The notes: generated from the sequence alone by a model not told the origin. Positions 28,939 to 37,695 are shown, counted from the stretch's first letter. The stretch is DNA of 64,000 bases from Bryobacterales bacterium (GCA_016721425.1 JADKID010000042.1:186001-250000); one strand, 5' to 3'. Program-made: numbers and translations.

Positions 28939-29979
28939 CTACGCCCCTTCGGGAAACAGCACCACCTTGCCGATGCCCTCGGCATACACCTCCAGCGTGT
29001 CAAACGCCTTTTGGGTGTCGGCCAGAGCCATGCGGTGGGTGATCATCGGTGTGAAGCGGTGGGCCTGTTCCTTGAGCAGCCGCAGGGCGTGCTCGCTCTT
29101 GTGATTGGAGCGGCGGACGGGGAAGAAGGTCTGCTCTTTGCGCCGGAGGTACTGGAAATCGATGTTGGTGAACTGGCCGGAGGGGAGGCCGGTGATGACG
29201 ACACGGCCGCCGGAGCAGGTCATACGGATGGACTGGTTGATGGAGCCGTCCTTGGCGGCACAATCGAAGGTGACATCGACGCCGCGCTGGCCGGTGGCTG
29301 CGAGCACTTCTTTGACGGCGTCCACCTGGGTGGGATCGATGACGGCGTCGGCGCCGAGGAGGAGGGCGAGATCGCGGCGGTGGGCGACGGGCTCGATACA
29401 GTAAATGCGGGAGACTCCGGCGACGCGGAGGGCGGCGATGGTAGTGAGGCCGATGGGGCCGGCGCCGATGACGGCAGTGGTTTCCCCGAGCTTGGGATCG
29501 CCGAAGCGGAAGGAGTGGAGGATGATGGAGATCGGCTCGAAGAGGGTGGCCTCGGCGAAGCCGATATTCTCGGGGAGCGGGAGGAGGTTTTCGACGGGGA
29601 GATTGGCGCGATCGCGGAAAAAGCCGGGCTCGCCTGCGTTGGAGAGGAAGCGGACGGTGTTGCAGAGGTTGTGGCGGCCCGTCATGCAGTATTCGCAGTG
29701 GTAGCAGTAGATGGGGGGCTCGAGGGCGACGCGATCGCCCGGGGCCCAGCCGGTGGCGCCGGCGCCGAGGGCGAGGACGGTGCCGACGGGCTCGTGGCCG
29801 AGGACCATGGGGTATTCGGCGGGCATATCGCCGACTCCACCTTCGGAGAAGTTGTGGAGGTCGCTGCCGCAGACGCCGATGGCCTCCACGCGGACCTGGA
29901 CCTCGCCGGGGGCGGGCGGGCCGATGATGTTTTCGTGAATCTCGAAACGATGCTGGGCGACGAGCTGGGCGACTGCCAT
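28939..29979 (-). CDS. Zinc-dependent medium-chain alcohol/polyol dehydrogenase
   Basis: The protein has 346 aa from ATG 29979 (AAGGA eight bases upstream). The catalytic zinc segment is GVCGSDLHNF with GHEPVGTV. The structural zinc is held by the four Cys of CYHCEYCMTGRHNLC. The Rossmann motif GAGPIGLTTIAALRVAG follows, and ECIEPV-like acidic binding (YCIEPVAHRRD) suggests NAD. It resembles L-iditol/sorbitol and threonine dehydrogenases, and the substrate is probably a polyol or sugar. It stands alone, facing the kdp locus tail-to-tail. Confidence 0.88.
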   Translation of the reverse strand: MAVAQLVAQHRFEIHENIIGPPAPGEVQVRVEAIGVCGSDLHNFSEGGVGDMPAEYPMVLGHEPVGTVLALGAGATGWAPGDRVALEPPIYCYHCEYCMTGRHNLCNTVRFLSNAGEPGFFRDRANLPVENLLPLPENIGFAEATLFEPISIILHSFRFGDPKLGETTAVIGAGPIGLTTIAALRVAGVSRIYCIEPVAHRRDLALLLGADAVIDPTQVDAVKEVLAATGQRGVDVTFDCAAKDGSINQSIRMTCSGGRVVITGLPSGQFTNIDFQYLRRKEQTFFPVRRSNHKSEHALRLLKEQAHRFTPMITHRMALADTQKAFDTLEVYAEGIGKVVLFPEGA

Positions 29980-30010
29980 GGTAGTTTCCTTGGGACGAAA
30001 TCGGAATGAA

Positions 30011-30595
30011 TCAGTGCTTAGGCGAACGGAGAACTGGTTTGAGGACGAGGGGCGCGAGCTGGCGGTAGAGGCCGGCTGCGGGGTCGAGCAGAACGTTGCG
30101 GTGGTTCTGATCGATGAGCCAATCGGTGAGGTGGCGGACGGCGGCGAGCATGGCGCCGGGCGAATCGAAATCCTGATCGACGGCGGGATCGAAGAAGACG
30201 AGCTCGACGGCCACGCCGTGGGCGGCGGCGGCATCGAGCAGTGCGTGGAGGCGGGCGGTCTCGGCGGGGCGGAGGGCGCCGTTGGGAGCGAAGAGGCTGC
30301 CTGAGGTGGATTGGAGGGCGACACGGACGAGTTGCAGGCCGTGGAGGGCGAGGGGTTGGAGATCGGCCTGAGCGGAGGTGACGGTGACGCCCAGCAGGCG
30401 GCCTTGGGCCGTTTTGCGGAACTCGGCGGTGGAGCCGGTTTTCTGCCAGGCGGCGGCGGACGAGTTTCTGACGTAAAAGGCGTGGGGATCGTGGCGTAGG
30501 CCGATGAGAAAGCCCGTGGACACTTGCAGGCTGCCGGGCCACGCGATGGCCGCGCCCAGAAGGGCGGCCGTTGCCGCGCCGAGAATCTCGCGCAT
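30011..30595 (-). CDS. Exported hypothetical protein
   Basis: The protein has 194 aa from ATG 30595, chosen because it gives a signal peptide (MREILGAATAALLGAAIAWP). The mature part alternates short helices and strands (VSTGFLIGLRHDPHAFYVRN; LHGLQLVRVALQ; ALLDAAAAHGVAVELVFFDP; HLTDWLIDQNHRNVLLDPA). This has a TIM-barrel-like flavour, reminiscent of the start of a glycoside-hydrolase-type barrel, but I do not recognise a family. It lies 31 bases before the dehydrogenase start on the same strand and is probably cotranscribed with it. Confidence 0.55.
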   Translation of the reverse strand: MREILGAATAALLGAAIAWPGSLQVSTGFLIGLRHDPHAFYVRNSSAAAWQKTGSTAEFRKTAQGRLLGVTVTSAQADLQPLALHGLQLVRVALQSTSGSLFAPNGALRPAETARLHALLDAAAAHGVAVELVFFDPAVDQDFDSPGAMLAAVRHLTDWLIDQNHRNVLLDPAAGLYRQLAPLVLKPVLRSPKH

Positions 30596-30637
30596 AGGAC
30601 TCCAGTTCAGGCCGCGCCGCACCGATGGCGGACGCGA

Positions 30638-31126
30638 CTACTTCTTGAACAAGTTATCAAATGCGATGCGTGCGTCGTTGGCTGTCTTGGGGGCGCTGGT
30701 ATCCATGCGCTCGGCCGAGGGGCGCGAGGCGGCGGCGGGCGCCGAATCGCGGGCCACGGTGACGCGGGCGCGGAAGAACGTGCAATCGTTCTGCTTGTCC
30801 TTGTAGGCGACGCGCACAGGGATGGGCTTGAGGCACTGGAAGCGCGTGGAGGGCTCGAAGTAGGAGCATTGCTTGCAGCAGTGCAACTCGGCCTGACACT
30901 TGGGGCAGGCGCCGGTGAAATCCATGCCCGGAGGCAGAGGAGTGGCACAGTTGTAACATCGGGAGGCCGTTACGTTTTCCACCATCCGCGGGAGGCGCGG
31001 GCCGGTGATATCGAGGGGCGGGCGCGGGCCGCGCTCCCGGGGCCGGTCTTCCCCGCGATTGCCGCCGCCGCTGGGGCGGTCACTATCCATGTAGCCACGC
31101 TGGCCGTATTTCCGATCGCCATCCAT
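30638..31126 (-). CDS. Zinc-ribbon protein
   Basis: The protein has 162 aa. A charged, disordered N-terminus rich in Arg, Gly and Pro leads to a Cys-rich core: RCYNCATPLPPG, GACPKCQAELHCCKQC and STRFQCLKPI, which could hold two zinc ions. The C-terminal tail (KTANDARIAFDNLFKK) is a short amphipathic helix. The cores of such proteins resemble small zinc-ribbon proteins conserved in Acidobacteriota, of unknown role and possibly nucleic-acid binding. A second Met at 31090 is an alternative start. Confidence 0.65.
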   Translation of the reverse strand: MDGDRKYGQRGYMDSDRPSGGGNRGEDRPRERGPRPPLDITGPRLPRMVENVTASRCYNCATPLPPGMDFTGACPKCQAELHCCKQCSYFEPSTRFQCLKPIPVRVAYKDKQNDCTFFRARVTVARDSAPAAASRPSAERMDTSAPKTANDARIAFDNLFKK

Positions 31127-31362
31127 ATGAGGGAATCCACTCCTTACGTGGGATCCAAAGAGCTAAGCTGGTCACCAGGCCGCGGGCACTCCGGTCTTGG
31201 GGGAGTTGACAGCGGATTCCGCAAAAGGGGTTTTGGGAAGGGCTCTGGCATATGCCGTACGCGGCGGCCGGACCACCTCTGCTGGCGGACTCCGGCCGGT
31301 TCCGTACCCGGCACATCATCATTCTTAGCACGGAACCGTCCGGGAATCCAGTCCCTTTTTTA

Positions 31363-33921
31363 CTAGGGCCGAGTCCAGCGTACCGGGGAGAGGCACGGCC
31401 GGGTCAGCGGGTCGTCACAATGGTTGGGTGTGACGCGCAGGGTGTAGCCGAGGCGGCCGGTCTGGTGCGGGACAAAATCGCGCCCAAACATATCGGCGCC
31501 GTTCTGTTTTTGCACAAAGGGGAGAGTGACGACGGTGGTCTCCCGCAGGACGCCATCGGGACTGACGCGGCCGACGACGGCCTCGACTCGCACGTCCTCC
31601 GGGGTGAGGCCGGCGAGATGGACGGCGGCGCGCAGTTCGATGGGGGTACCGGTGAGGATGCAGGCTCCGGTTTGCTCGGCCGCATCGTCAATCCGGACGG
31701 AGCCCCAGCTATTCTGGACCTGTCCAGCCCAGCGGGTCTTTTCGCGGGCGGGCTGGTAGTTGTCCTGCCGCATGGAGAGGGACGATACGTGGGCCGGCTC
31801 GTAGAGGCGGGTGGTGTAATCGTGGACCATGCGCTGGCAATTGAACATGGGGCTCATGTTCATGAGGGACTGTTTGACGCGCTGCATCCAGCCGTGGGGG
31901 ACACCCTCTTCCCTGCCCTTGTAGAAGAGGGGCAGGATCTCGGTTTCGAGAAGGGAGTAGATGGACCAGGCATGGAGGTCGTCCATATCGGCGGTGTATT
32001 CCTCACGATCGCCGATGGCCCAGCCGCCGGAGACCTCGTAGGCCTCGTCGAACCAGCCATCGAGGATGGAGAGGTTGAGGGTGCCGTTGATGGCAGCCTT
32101 CATGCCGCTGGTGCCACAGGCCTCTTCCCCGCGGCGCGGGTTGTTCAGCCAGAGATCGACGCCGTGAACGAGCTCGCGGCCCACCTCGATGTCATAGTCC
32201 TCGATGAAGACGATGTGCTTGGCGAACTCCGGATCACGGGAGAGCTGGACGATTTCGCGGATGAACTGTTTCCCGGGGTTGTCCTTGGGGTGGGCCTTGC
32301 CGGCGATGAGGATTTGAACCGGCATGAGCGGATTGGAAAGGATCTTCTTGAGCCGTTCCTTATCGCGGAAGATGAGGGTGGCGCGCTTGTAGGTGGCGAA
32401 GCGGCGGGAGAAGCCGATGGTGAAGACTTCGGGTTCCAGCAGCTCGGCGATGCGGCGCATCTCGGGAAGAGGGGCGCGGCGTTCCTGGGCGCGTTGGGTC
32501 TGGCGCTCGCGGACGAAGTTGATGAGGCGCCGTTTGCGGCGGCGGCGGATCTCCCAGAGCTCGTCATCGGGAATGTCCGAGATCTGGTCCCAGACGCCCT
32601 CTTCGGGGTAGCGCTGGCGCCATTCGGGAGCGAGGTAGGTGTCGTAAAGGAGGGCCAGATCTCCGTTGAGCCAGGTGGGGAGGTGGACGCCATTGGTGAT
32701 GGGCGTGATGGGCACCTCGTGAACGGGAAGGTCCGGCCAGAGCTTGGAGAACATCTCCTGCGAGACTTCGGCGTGGAGGCGGCTGACGGCGTTGCGGTAG
32801 GCCGAGGTTTTGAGGGCGAGGACGGCCATGGAGAAGCGGTCGCCCTGCTCGTCGGTGCCGCCCTGGCCGAGGGCGAGAAAGCGCTCAAACGAGATGCCGT
32901 GCGTTTCGCAGTAAGCGTGCAGGTATTCGTAGACGAGGCCGGGATCGAACATATCGATGCCGGCGGGAACGGGGGTATGTGTGGTGAAAACGTTGTTACA
33001 GCGCGCGGCTTCCAGAGCCTCGTCGAAGCTCAGTTTATGATCCTGCATGAGGAGCCGGATGCGTTCCAGAGCGAGGAAGGCGGAGTGGCCTTCATTCATG
33101 TGGAAGACGGTGGGCTCCAGACCGAGGGCCTTGAGGGCGCGTAGGCCGCCGACACCGAGAATGATCTCCTGGCGGATGCGGGTGACCGTATCGCCGCCGT
33201 AGAGTTGATCGGTGATGTCGCGGTATTCGTGGCTGACATTCTCGGGGATGTTGGTATCGAGCAGGAGCATATCCACGCGCCCGACTTTGAGACGCCACAC
33301 CTTGACGAAGCAGGGGCCGGCGGGGAATCTGAGTTCCACGACGATCTCCTTGCCCTGGGCGTCGAGGGCGGGCTGGACCGGCCAGGTGTAGAAGTCGTTG
33401 ATGGGGTAGCGCTCGGTCTGCCAGCCATCGAGGTTGAGGTACTGCTGGAAGTAGCCTTTCTGATAGAGCAAGCCGATACCGGTGAGGTTGAGGCTGGCGT
33501 CGCTGGCAGCCTTCATGTGGTCACCGGACAGGATGCCGAGGCCGCCCGAGTAAATGGTGAGAGATTCGAGGAGGCCGTACTCCATGGAGAAGTAGGCGAC
33601 CAGCATGGAATCCTTGCGGGCGGAATCGACCGATGCGGCCATATAGGCGTCGTAGCGGCGGCAGGCGCTTTCGTAAAGAGCGATGTAGCGCGGGTCAGCG
33701 GCAGCTTTCTCAAGTGTTTGTTGTGGAACACGCCCCAACATCAACACGGGGTTGCGGTGGCATTCCTTCCAGAGTGAGGGGTCCAGACGGCGAAACAGGG
33801 GCCGGATGGTGTGATCCCAACTCCACAATAGGTTGTGCGCCAGTTCACCGAGCCGCGAGATTGCGGTAGGCAGGGCGGGACTGACGAGAAACTCCTGGAC
33901 TGGTTGGATCTGGAAAGGCAT
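31363..33921 (-). CDS. glgP: Alpha-glucan (glycogen/maltodextrin) phosphorylase, GT35
   Basis: This 852-aa protein is of the AgpA-like subfamily, which lacks the long allosteric N-terminus. It releases glucose-1-phosphate from alpha-1,4-glucans. The N-terminal DUF3417-like segment (LGELAHNLLWSWD) is present, followed by YFSMEYGLLESL, YSGGLGILSGDH and GYFQQYL. The pyridoxal-phosphate Lys lies in EACGTSGMKAAINGTLNLSI. HMNEGHSAF and NGVHLPTWL complete the active site. The family's usual C-terminal carbohydrate-facing beta domain follows. It is transcribed leftward, divergent from the Rrf2 regulator with 208 bases between the starts. Confidence 0.93.
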   Translation of the reverse strand: MPFQIQPVQEFLVSPALPTAISRLGELAHNLLWSWDHTIRPLFRRLDPSLWKECHRNPVLMLGRVPQQTLEKAAADPRYIALYESACRRYDAYMAASVDSARKDSMLVAYFSMEYGLLESLTIYSGGLGILSGDHMKAASDASLNLTGIGLLYQKGYFQQYLNLDGWQTERYPINDFYTWPVQPALDAQGKEIVVELRFPAGPCFVKVWRLKVGRVDMLLLDTNIPENVSHEYRDITDQLYGGDTVTRIRQEIILGVGGLRALKALGLEPTVFHMNEGHSAFLALERIRLLMQDHKLSFDEALEAARCNNVFTTHTPVPAGIDMFDPGLVYEYLHAYCETHGISFERFLALGQGGTDEQGDRFSMAVLALKTSAYRNAVSRLHAEVSQEMFSKLWPDLPVHEVPITPITNGVHLPTWLNGDLALLYDTYLAPEWRQRYPEEGVWDQISDIPDDELWEIRRRRKRRLINFVRERQTQRAQERRAPLPEMRRIAELLEPEVFTIGFSRRFATYKRATLIFRDKERLKKILSNPLMPVQILIAGKAHPKDNPGKQFIREIVQLSRDPEFAKHIVFIEDYDIEVGRELVHGVDLWLNNPRRGEEACGTSGMKAAINGTLNLSILDGWFDEAYEVSGGWAIGDREEYTADMDDLHAWSIYSLLETEILPLFYKGREEGVPHGWMQRVKQSLMNMSPMFNCQRMVHDYTTRLYEPAHVSSLSMRQDNYQPAREKTRWAGQVQNSWGSVRIDDAAEQTGACILTGTPIELRAAVHLAGLTPEDVRVEAVVGRVSPDGVLRETTVVTLPFVQKQNGADMFGRDFVPHQTGRLGYTLRVTPNHCDDPLTRPCLSPVRWTRP

Positions 33922-34117
33922 AGAGGTAGTGCAGCGGGTAGGCTTGATTCACAATAACAAAAGGAGCCGGAACCGCGCACGGAAGGGGTACTAGTGGACG
34001 GCGAGGACACGGGAGACATCTCTGTTTCTTCGCCCCCGGCATACGGCGCAGATTCATCTAAGTGAATGACAAAGAAGAAAAAACAATCTTTTAGTCTCTT
34101 TCTGGCAGGTTTGGGCA

Positions 34118-34130
34118 TACAATATTGTCA
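34118..34130 (+). promoter_or_regulatory. Leaderless promoter and palindromic operator of the Rrf2 gene
   Basis: TACAAT at 34118-34123 matches the -10 consensus at five of six positions and ends six bases before the A of the ATG at 34130. Transcription would thus start at the start codon itself. The same bases lie in a perfect palindrome ACAATATTGT (34119-34128), a form expected for self-binding by a dimeric Rrf2 regulator. No ribosome-binding site is seen. The -35 region is not clear. Confidence 0.5.
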
Positions 34131-34630
34131 TGAAGCTTAGCGCCCAGGAAGAGTACGGGCTCCGTTGCCTGCTATACATGGCCCGCAACGGCGAAACCAA
34201 GAGTCACAGCATTCCGGAGATCAGCCGCTCAGAGGGTCTATCGGTACCCAACGTCGCCAAGTTGATGCGTATCTTGCGGCTTGGCGGCCTGGTGGCGAGC
34301 GTGCGCGGACAGGCCGGCGGATACACGTTGTCGCGCCCGGCCGACGTGGTGACTGTCTCGGAAGTGCTTGGTCTGCTTGGCGGCAGTTTCTTTAATCCAC
34401 ACTTCTGCGACCGGCATTCAGGTCTGGAGCGCGTGTGCGCGCACTCGGGCGAGTGTGCCCTGCGGTTGTTGTGGGGATCGGTGCAGAAGAGTCTGGACGC
34501 CCTACTGACCAAGACCACGTTGCGGGATCTGCTCCGAAACGAAGGCGAGATGCAGGCGTTCCTGCTGGAGCGGACGACGCCGCCTCCGGCCGAAGGAATT
34601 GCGCCACCGGCCCGAGTGAACGGCCACTGA
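34130..34630 (+). CDS. Rrf2-family transcriptional regulator, candidate Fe-S sensor
   Basis: The protein has 166 aa. A winged-helix domain (MKLSAQEEYGLRCLLYMA; SVPNVAKLMRILRLGGLVAS; GQAGGYTLSRPA) is followed by a Cys loop with C93, C103 and C109 (HFCDRH, RVCAHSGECALR). IscR- and NsrR-type members use three Cys to hold an Fe-S cluster. The spacing here, C-x9-C-x5-C, is longer than the IscR C-x5-C-x5-C. No isc/suf genes are adjacent, and the target genes may include its own promoter and the corrinoid cluster just downstream. It is cytoplasmic and forms a dimer by its C-terminal helix. Confidence 0.9.
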   Translation: MKLSAQEEYGLRCLLYMARNGETKSHSIPEISRSEGLSVPNVAKLMRILRLGGLVASVRGQAGGYTLSRPADVVTVSEVLGLLGGSFFNPHFCDRHSGLERVCAHSGECALRLLWGSVQKSLDALLTKTTLRDLLRNEGEMQAFLLERTTPPPAEGIAPPARVNGH

Positions 34631-34652
34631 GTTCTTGGAAACTGACTGTCCG

Positions 34653-34692
34653 ATTCGGCAGCCGTGGAGACCTGCTTCCGCGGCTGCCGAAT
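34653..34692 (+). terminator. 12-bp hairpin after the Rrf2 gene with a B12-box-like loop
   Basis: ATTCGGCAGCCG (34653-34664) pairs perfectly with CGGCTGCCGAAT (34681-34692) around a 16-base loop. It lies 22 bases after the Rrf2 stop and is followed by TTGTGTTT, so it may serve as a terminator. The left arm and loop together contain AGCCGTGGAGACCTGC, nearly the B12 box of cobalamin riboswitches. The corrinoid cluster begins 173 bases downstream. The rest of the aptamer is not visible. Confidence 0.5.
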
Positions 34693-34865
34693 TGTGTTTA
34701 GGGATGTCGCGAGGCTGCCGGGGCTCCGCGCTTCCCCTCGCCGGGCGCAATCGGGTAACCTCAAAGTGATGCCTGACCTCCGGCCCGGGTCCAGGGCCAC
34801 TTCACCCTGCTGGTGGGTGCCTGGCGCCTGTGATGTTCCGAGATGAGCCGGGCTCACCACAATCC

Positions 34866-35735
34866 ATGTCCGCTAAAGTTATCGTAGTTTCCAGTTTGAC
34901 GCGGGGCGCGGGTAAAACCCACTTCGCCGCGGGCTTGGCCTGCTGGTTGAAAGAGCACGGCCATCACAGCGCACCGCTGCAACTCTCGCCGGCGGCGGGC
35001 GATCCGGTGGCATGTCCCGAGGGGGGCAACCTCTCGCGCGCCGGCGCCCTGCTGGCCGAGGCGTGCGGGTTGATGCCCGAACCGGTGTATGAATCGGGGT
35101 GGCAGGCGTTGGCGGCATTGCGGCAGCGCTTTGACACTGTGGTAGTGGAAGCGCCGGCCGGCGCGGAGACGCCTGGCGAGTGGCCCGTGGTGCATCTGGG
35201 CCGGGAGGGTGGGCTGATTTTGCCCGCCGGGTACGCCGCCATGCCGGAATACCAGCCGGACCTGATGCCGGGCTTTGGCGAGGCGGTGGAGGCGATCGCA
35301 TCGCTCCCGCCCTGGAGCCTGGCCAGCGCGCCACGCTGTGGCGTGGTAACGCTGCCGCACATCGACAACTTCACCGAGTACCAAATGCTGCGCGGCTCGG
35401 AGTGGCTGACCTCGCCTGGCGTGGGCCGGTTCGCCAATCTGTTCCTGCCGTTCACCACCAACGTGGCCTCGGACCTGGAGTGGCTGGAGCAGACGGGGCT
35501 GGCCTCGTGGATTGCCGCGCAGTGCGCCGGCGGGGCGAAGTTGAGCGTCTGCGGGTGGGATTACGCGGGGGCGGAGCGGTGTGAGCTGGGTGATCCCCTG
35601 GACTTCCGCTATCTTTCCAGGCAACTCGGCCGCAGGATGGCCCCGCTGATGCCGGACGAAGGAACACACCAGAATCTGGCCCACTGGTTCGGCGAATGGG
35701 CATCGATTGGAGAGTTCACCCGCAACTACCTCTGA
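34866..35735 (+). CDS. Compact CobQ/CbiP-like protein (cobyric acid synthase relative)
   Basis: The protein has 289 aa from ATG 34866; a start at 34830 is also open. The P-loop is LTRGAGKTHFAAGLACWL (11-28), as in the dethiobiotin-synthetase-like half of CobQ. Residues 159-170 (GVVTLPHIDNFT) copy the CobQ linker (V-x-L-P-x-I-S-N-F-T). LPFTTNVASDLEWLEQTGLA parallels the CobQ segment LPGSKNT...DL-W-L-x-x-x-G-L, with the loop changed. LSVCGWDYAG places Cys229 where the glutaminase nucleophile sits (G-I-C-G-G-Y-Q). True CobQ is about 490 aa, so the C-terminal glutaminase half is shortened by some 200 residues. It is the first gene of the corrinoid cluster. It may bind corrinoid and ATP without amidating, or act differently. 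Confidence 0.7.
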   Translation: MSAKVIVVSSLTRGAGKTHFAAGLACWLKEHGHHSAPLQLSPAAGDPVACPEGGNLSRAGALLAEACGLMPEPVYESGWQALAALRQRFDTVVVEAPAGAETPGEWPVVHLGREGGLILPAGYAAMPEYQPDLMPGFGEAVEAIASLPPWSLASAPRCGVVTLPHIDNFTEYQMLRGSEWLTSPGVGRFANLFLPFTTNVASDLEWLEQTGLASWIAAQCAGGAKLSVCGWDYAGAERCELGDPLDFRYLSRQLGRRMAPLMPDEGTHQNLAHWFGEWASIGEFTRNYL

Positions 35736-35830
35736 CCGGTGGAGTAGTAAAGTAGGGGATGTGCGGCCGGGCGGGCGGCTGCAACCGGAATGGCCGCGAT
35801 CCCGGCTGGATGGCGGCACGGAGGAACGAA

Positions 35831-36844
35831 TTGACCATCAGTCACGGTGGAAACCTTTTCGCCATTGCAAAAGAGCGTGGTTGGGACTGGCGGGAGATGC
35901 TGGACCTGAGCGCCAGCATCAACCCCCTGGGCCCGGCGCCAGGTGTGCGTCCGGCAGTGGAGGAGGCGTTGGAGCGGATCAGCCACTATCCAGCCCAGAT
36001 GCCGGGCGAACTGGAGCAGACCCTTGCTGCGCAGTGGGGCATCTCGCCGAGCCAGGTGATGGCGGGCGGCGGCGCCACGGAGCTGCTGCATTTTGTGGCG
36101 CGCGCCGGATGGACTGGCCCGGCTGCGCTGGTGACCCCGGTGTGGAGTGAGTTTTACCGCGCCTTTCCTCACGCGTTGCGGGTTCCCTTGGACGAACCGG
36201 AGAAGTGGCCGCAGCGCGGATTGCTGGTCATCAGCCAGCCAGTGAATCCAAGTGGGCTGGAAGTGCCGGTGGGGGTGTTGCGCCGGGCGATCGCTGGCAG
36301 AGAGGGACCGGTGCTGATCGACGAGAGCTTCATCGAGTTCACGCGGCTGGAATCGGCGGTATGGTGGACAGGGCAGCATCCGAACCTGCTGGTATTGCGC
36401 TCGCTTTCGAAGTTCCATGCCTTGCCGGGGTTAAGAATCGGCGCGCTGGCGGGATCAAAGGAGTGGATGGAGCGGTTGGCGCGGCGGCGCGAGCCGTGGC
36501 AGGTGAGCACGCTGGCCGAGGCGGCGGCGGTGGCCGCGGTAAGAGACTTAGACCATGCCGAGGCAACGCGGCAGCTCGTGGAGACAGAGCGGGCCTGGAT
36601 GGTGGAGCAACTGGCGGACCTGCCAGGACTGGAGCTCTCGCCAGGCGTGGCGAACTTCCTATTTGCGGCGACAACGCGTCCGGCGCAGGAGATTTGTGAC
36701 TGGTTTCTGGAGCGGAAGATCATCCTCAGAAACTGCACGCGGCTGCCGGGCGTGAGCGGGGAGGCGATCCGTTTCGCAATCCGGACCCGCGCGGAGAACG
36801 AGCGCTTCGCGGCGGCCGCGAGGGAGTATTTTTGCGGCGACTAG
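35831..36844 (+). CDS. cobD: Threonine-phosphate decarboxylase CobD-like (PLP class I fold)
   Basis: The protein has 337 aa from TTG 35831, chosen because GGAGGA lies five bases upstream and the product then starts MTISHGGNLFAIAKERG as CobD usually does; an in-frame ATG at 35810 is the alternative. CobD makes (R)-1-aminopropan-2-ol phosphate for the cobalamin lower-loop linker. LDLSASINPLGPAP, ISQPVNPSG, VLIDESFIEF, the Schiff-base Lys in SLSKFHALPGLRIG and FAIRTRAEN follow the family. The catalytic residues look intact. The stop overlaps the btuF-like start by 13 bases. Confidence 0.85.
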   Translation: MTISHGGNLFAIAKERGWDWREMLDLSASINPLGPAPGVRPAVEEALERISHYPAQMPGELEQTLAAQWGISPSQVMAGGGATELLHFVARAGWTGPAALVTPVWSEFYRAFPHALRVPLDEPEKWPQRGLLVISQPVNPSGLEVPVGVLRRAIAGREGPVLIDESFIEFTRLESAVWWTGQHPNLLVLRSLSKFHALPGLRIGALAGSKEWMERLARRREPWQVSTLAEAAAVAAVRDLDHAEATRQLVETERAWMVEQLADLPGLELSPGVANFLFAATTRPAQEICDWFLERKIILRNCTRLPGVSGEAIRFAIRTRAENERFAAAAREYFCGD

Positions 36845-37695
36845 TCCGACACTGCGCACTGGCGGGTATGAGCGTTCTGGTGGCTGCCGCCGCCGCGCCG
36901 ATGCGGATCGTGTCGACGGCCCCGTCGATCACGGAGACGCTGTATGCGTTGGGGCTGGGCAGCCGCGTGGTGGGTGTGACGATGTATTGCACATACCCGG
37001 CGGAGGCGCGGTCCAAGCCAAAGATCGGGAGCTTTCTGGAACCGGATTTCGAGCGGATTCTGGCGCTGAAGCCAGATTTGGTGCTGGTGATCAGCAATCC
37101 GATCCAAGTGAGTGACAAATTGCGCAAGCTGGGCCTGCGGGCGGAAGACGTGAACCAGAACGGGGTTCAGGACATCCTGAGCTCGCTGGCGAGAATCGGC
37201 GCATTGACCGGCACGGAGAAGAAGGCAGCGGCGCTGGCGGCCTCTTTGCGCAGCGAAATGGACGGCGTGCGGCGGAGCGTGGCGGGGCGGGCGCGGAAAA
37301 GCGCGCTGTTCCTGGTAGGCCGGTCTCCCGGCACCGTGCAGGGCATGGTGGGCGCCGGGCCGGGCACCTTCATCGATGAGCTGATGACCATTGCCGGGGC
37401 GCAAAATGTACTGGCGTCTTCGCCGATCGCCTACCCCAAGGTGTCGGTGGAAATGGTGCTCTCGTCGAACCCCGATGTGATTCTCGACATGGGCGATTTT
37501 GCCCACGTGGAGGGCCACCCGATGGAACCGGAAGCCAAGCTGCTGGAGATGTGGTCGCGCTATGCGATTCTGCGGGCAGTGCAGACGCGGAGCGTACGGC
37601 AGGTGGGCTCGGAGATCTTCATCCGGCCTGGTCCGCGCATGGGCGAGGCGGCGCGGCAGTTGCAGCGCATGGTGCATGGAGCGGCGGGCCGATGA
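36832..37695 (+). CDS. btuF: Periplasmic corrinoid-binding protein of an ABC transporter
   Basis: The protein has 287 aa from TTG 36832 with GGGAG just upstream; it overlaps the previous gene. The N-terminal signal (RRLVRHCALAGMSVLVAAAA) has no lipobox, so a soluble periplasmic protein is expected. The class III binding fold starts MRIVSTAPSITETLYALGLG, then VVGVTMYCTYP, LKPDLVLV, a long backbone helix from about 120 to 150, FIDELMTIAGAQNVL and VEMVLSSNPDVILDMG. These are BtuF/FhuD-like features. The neighbours btuD and btuC make cobalamin or a precursor the likely ligand. Confidence 0.88.
   Translation: MRRLVRHCALAGMSVLVAAAAAPMRIVSTAPSITETLYALGLGSRVVGVTMYCTYPAEARSKPKIGSFLEPDFERILALKPDLVLVISNPIQVSDKLRKLGLRAEDVNQNGVQDILSSLARIGALTGTEKKAAALAASLRSEMDGVRRSVAGRARKSALFLVGRSPGTVQGMVGAGPGTFIDELMTIAGAQNVLASSPIAYPKVSVEMVLSSNPDVILDMGDFAHVEGHPMEPEAKLLEMWSRYAILRAVQTRSVRQVGSEIFIRPGPRMGEAARQLQRMVHGAAGR

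Noticed and set aside
31252..33144. A 630-codon open frame on the plus strand opposite the glucan phosphorylase gene.
   Set aside because: It is the antisense shadow of a clear GT35 gene in GC-rich DNA, with an Ala/Gly/Asp-biased product and no family resemblance. The same holds for 7822-9129, 15546-16841, 17013-18320 and 18345-19874 on the plus strand and 47411-49051 on the minus strand.
34631..34865. Complete cobalamin riboswitch before the corrinoid cluster.
   Set aside because: Only a B12-box-like stretch is seen. The GGTGxAA and CCCGCxACTGT elements are not found on either strand.
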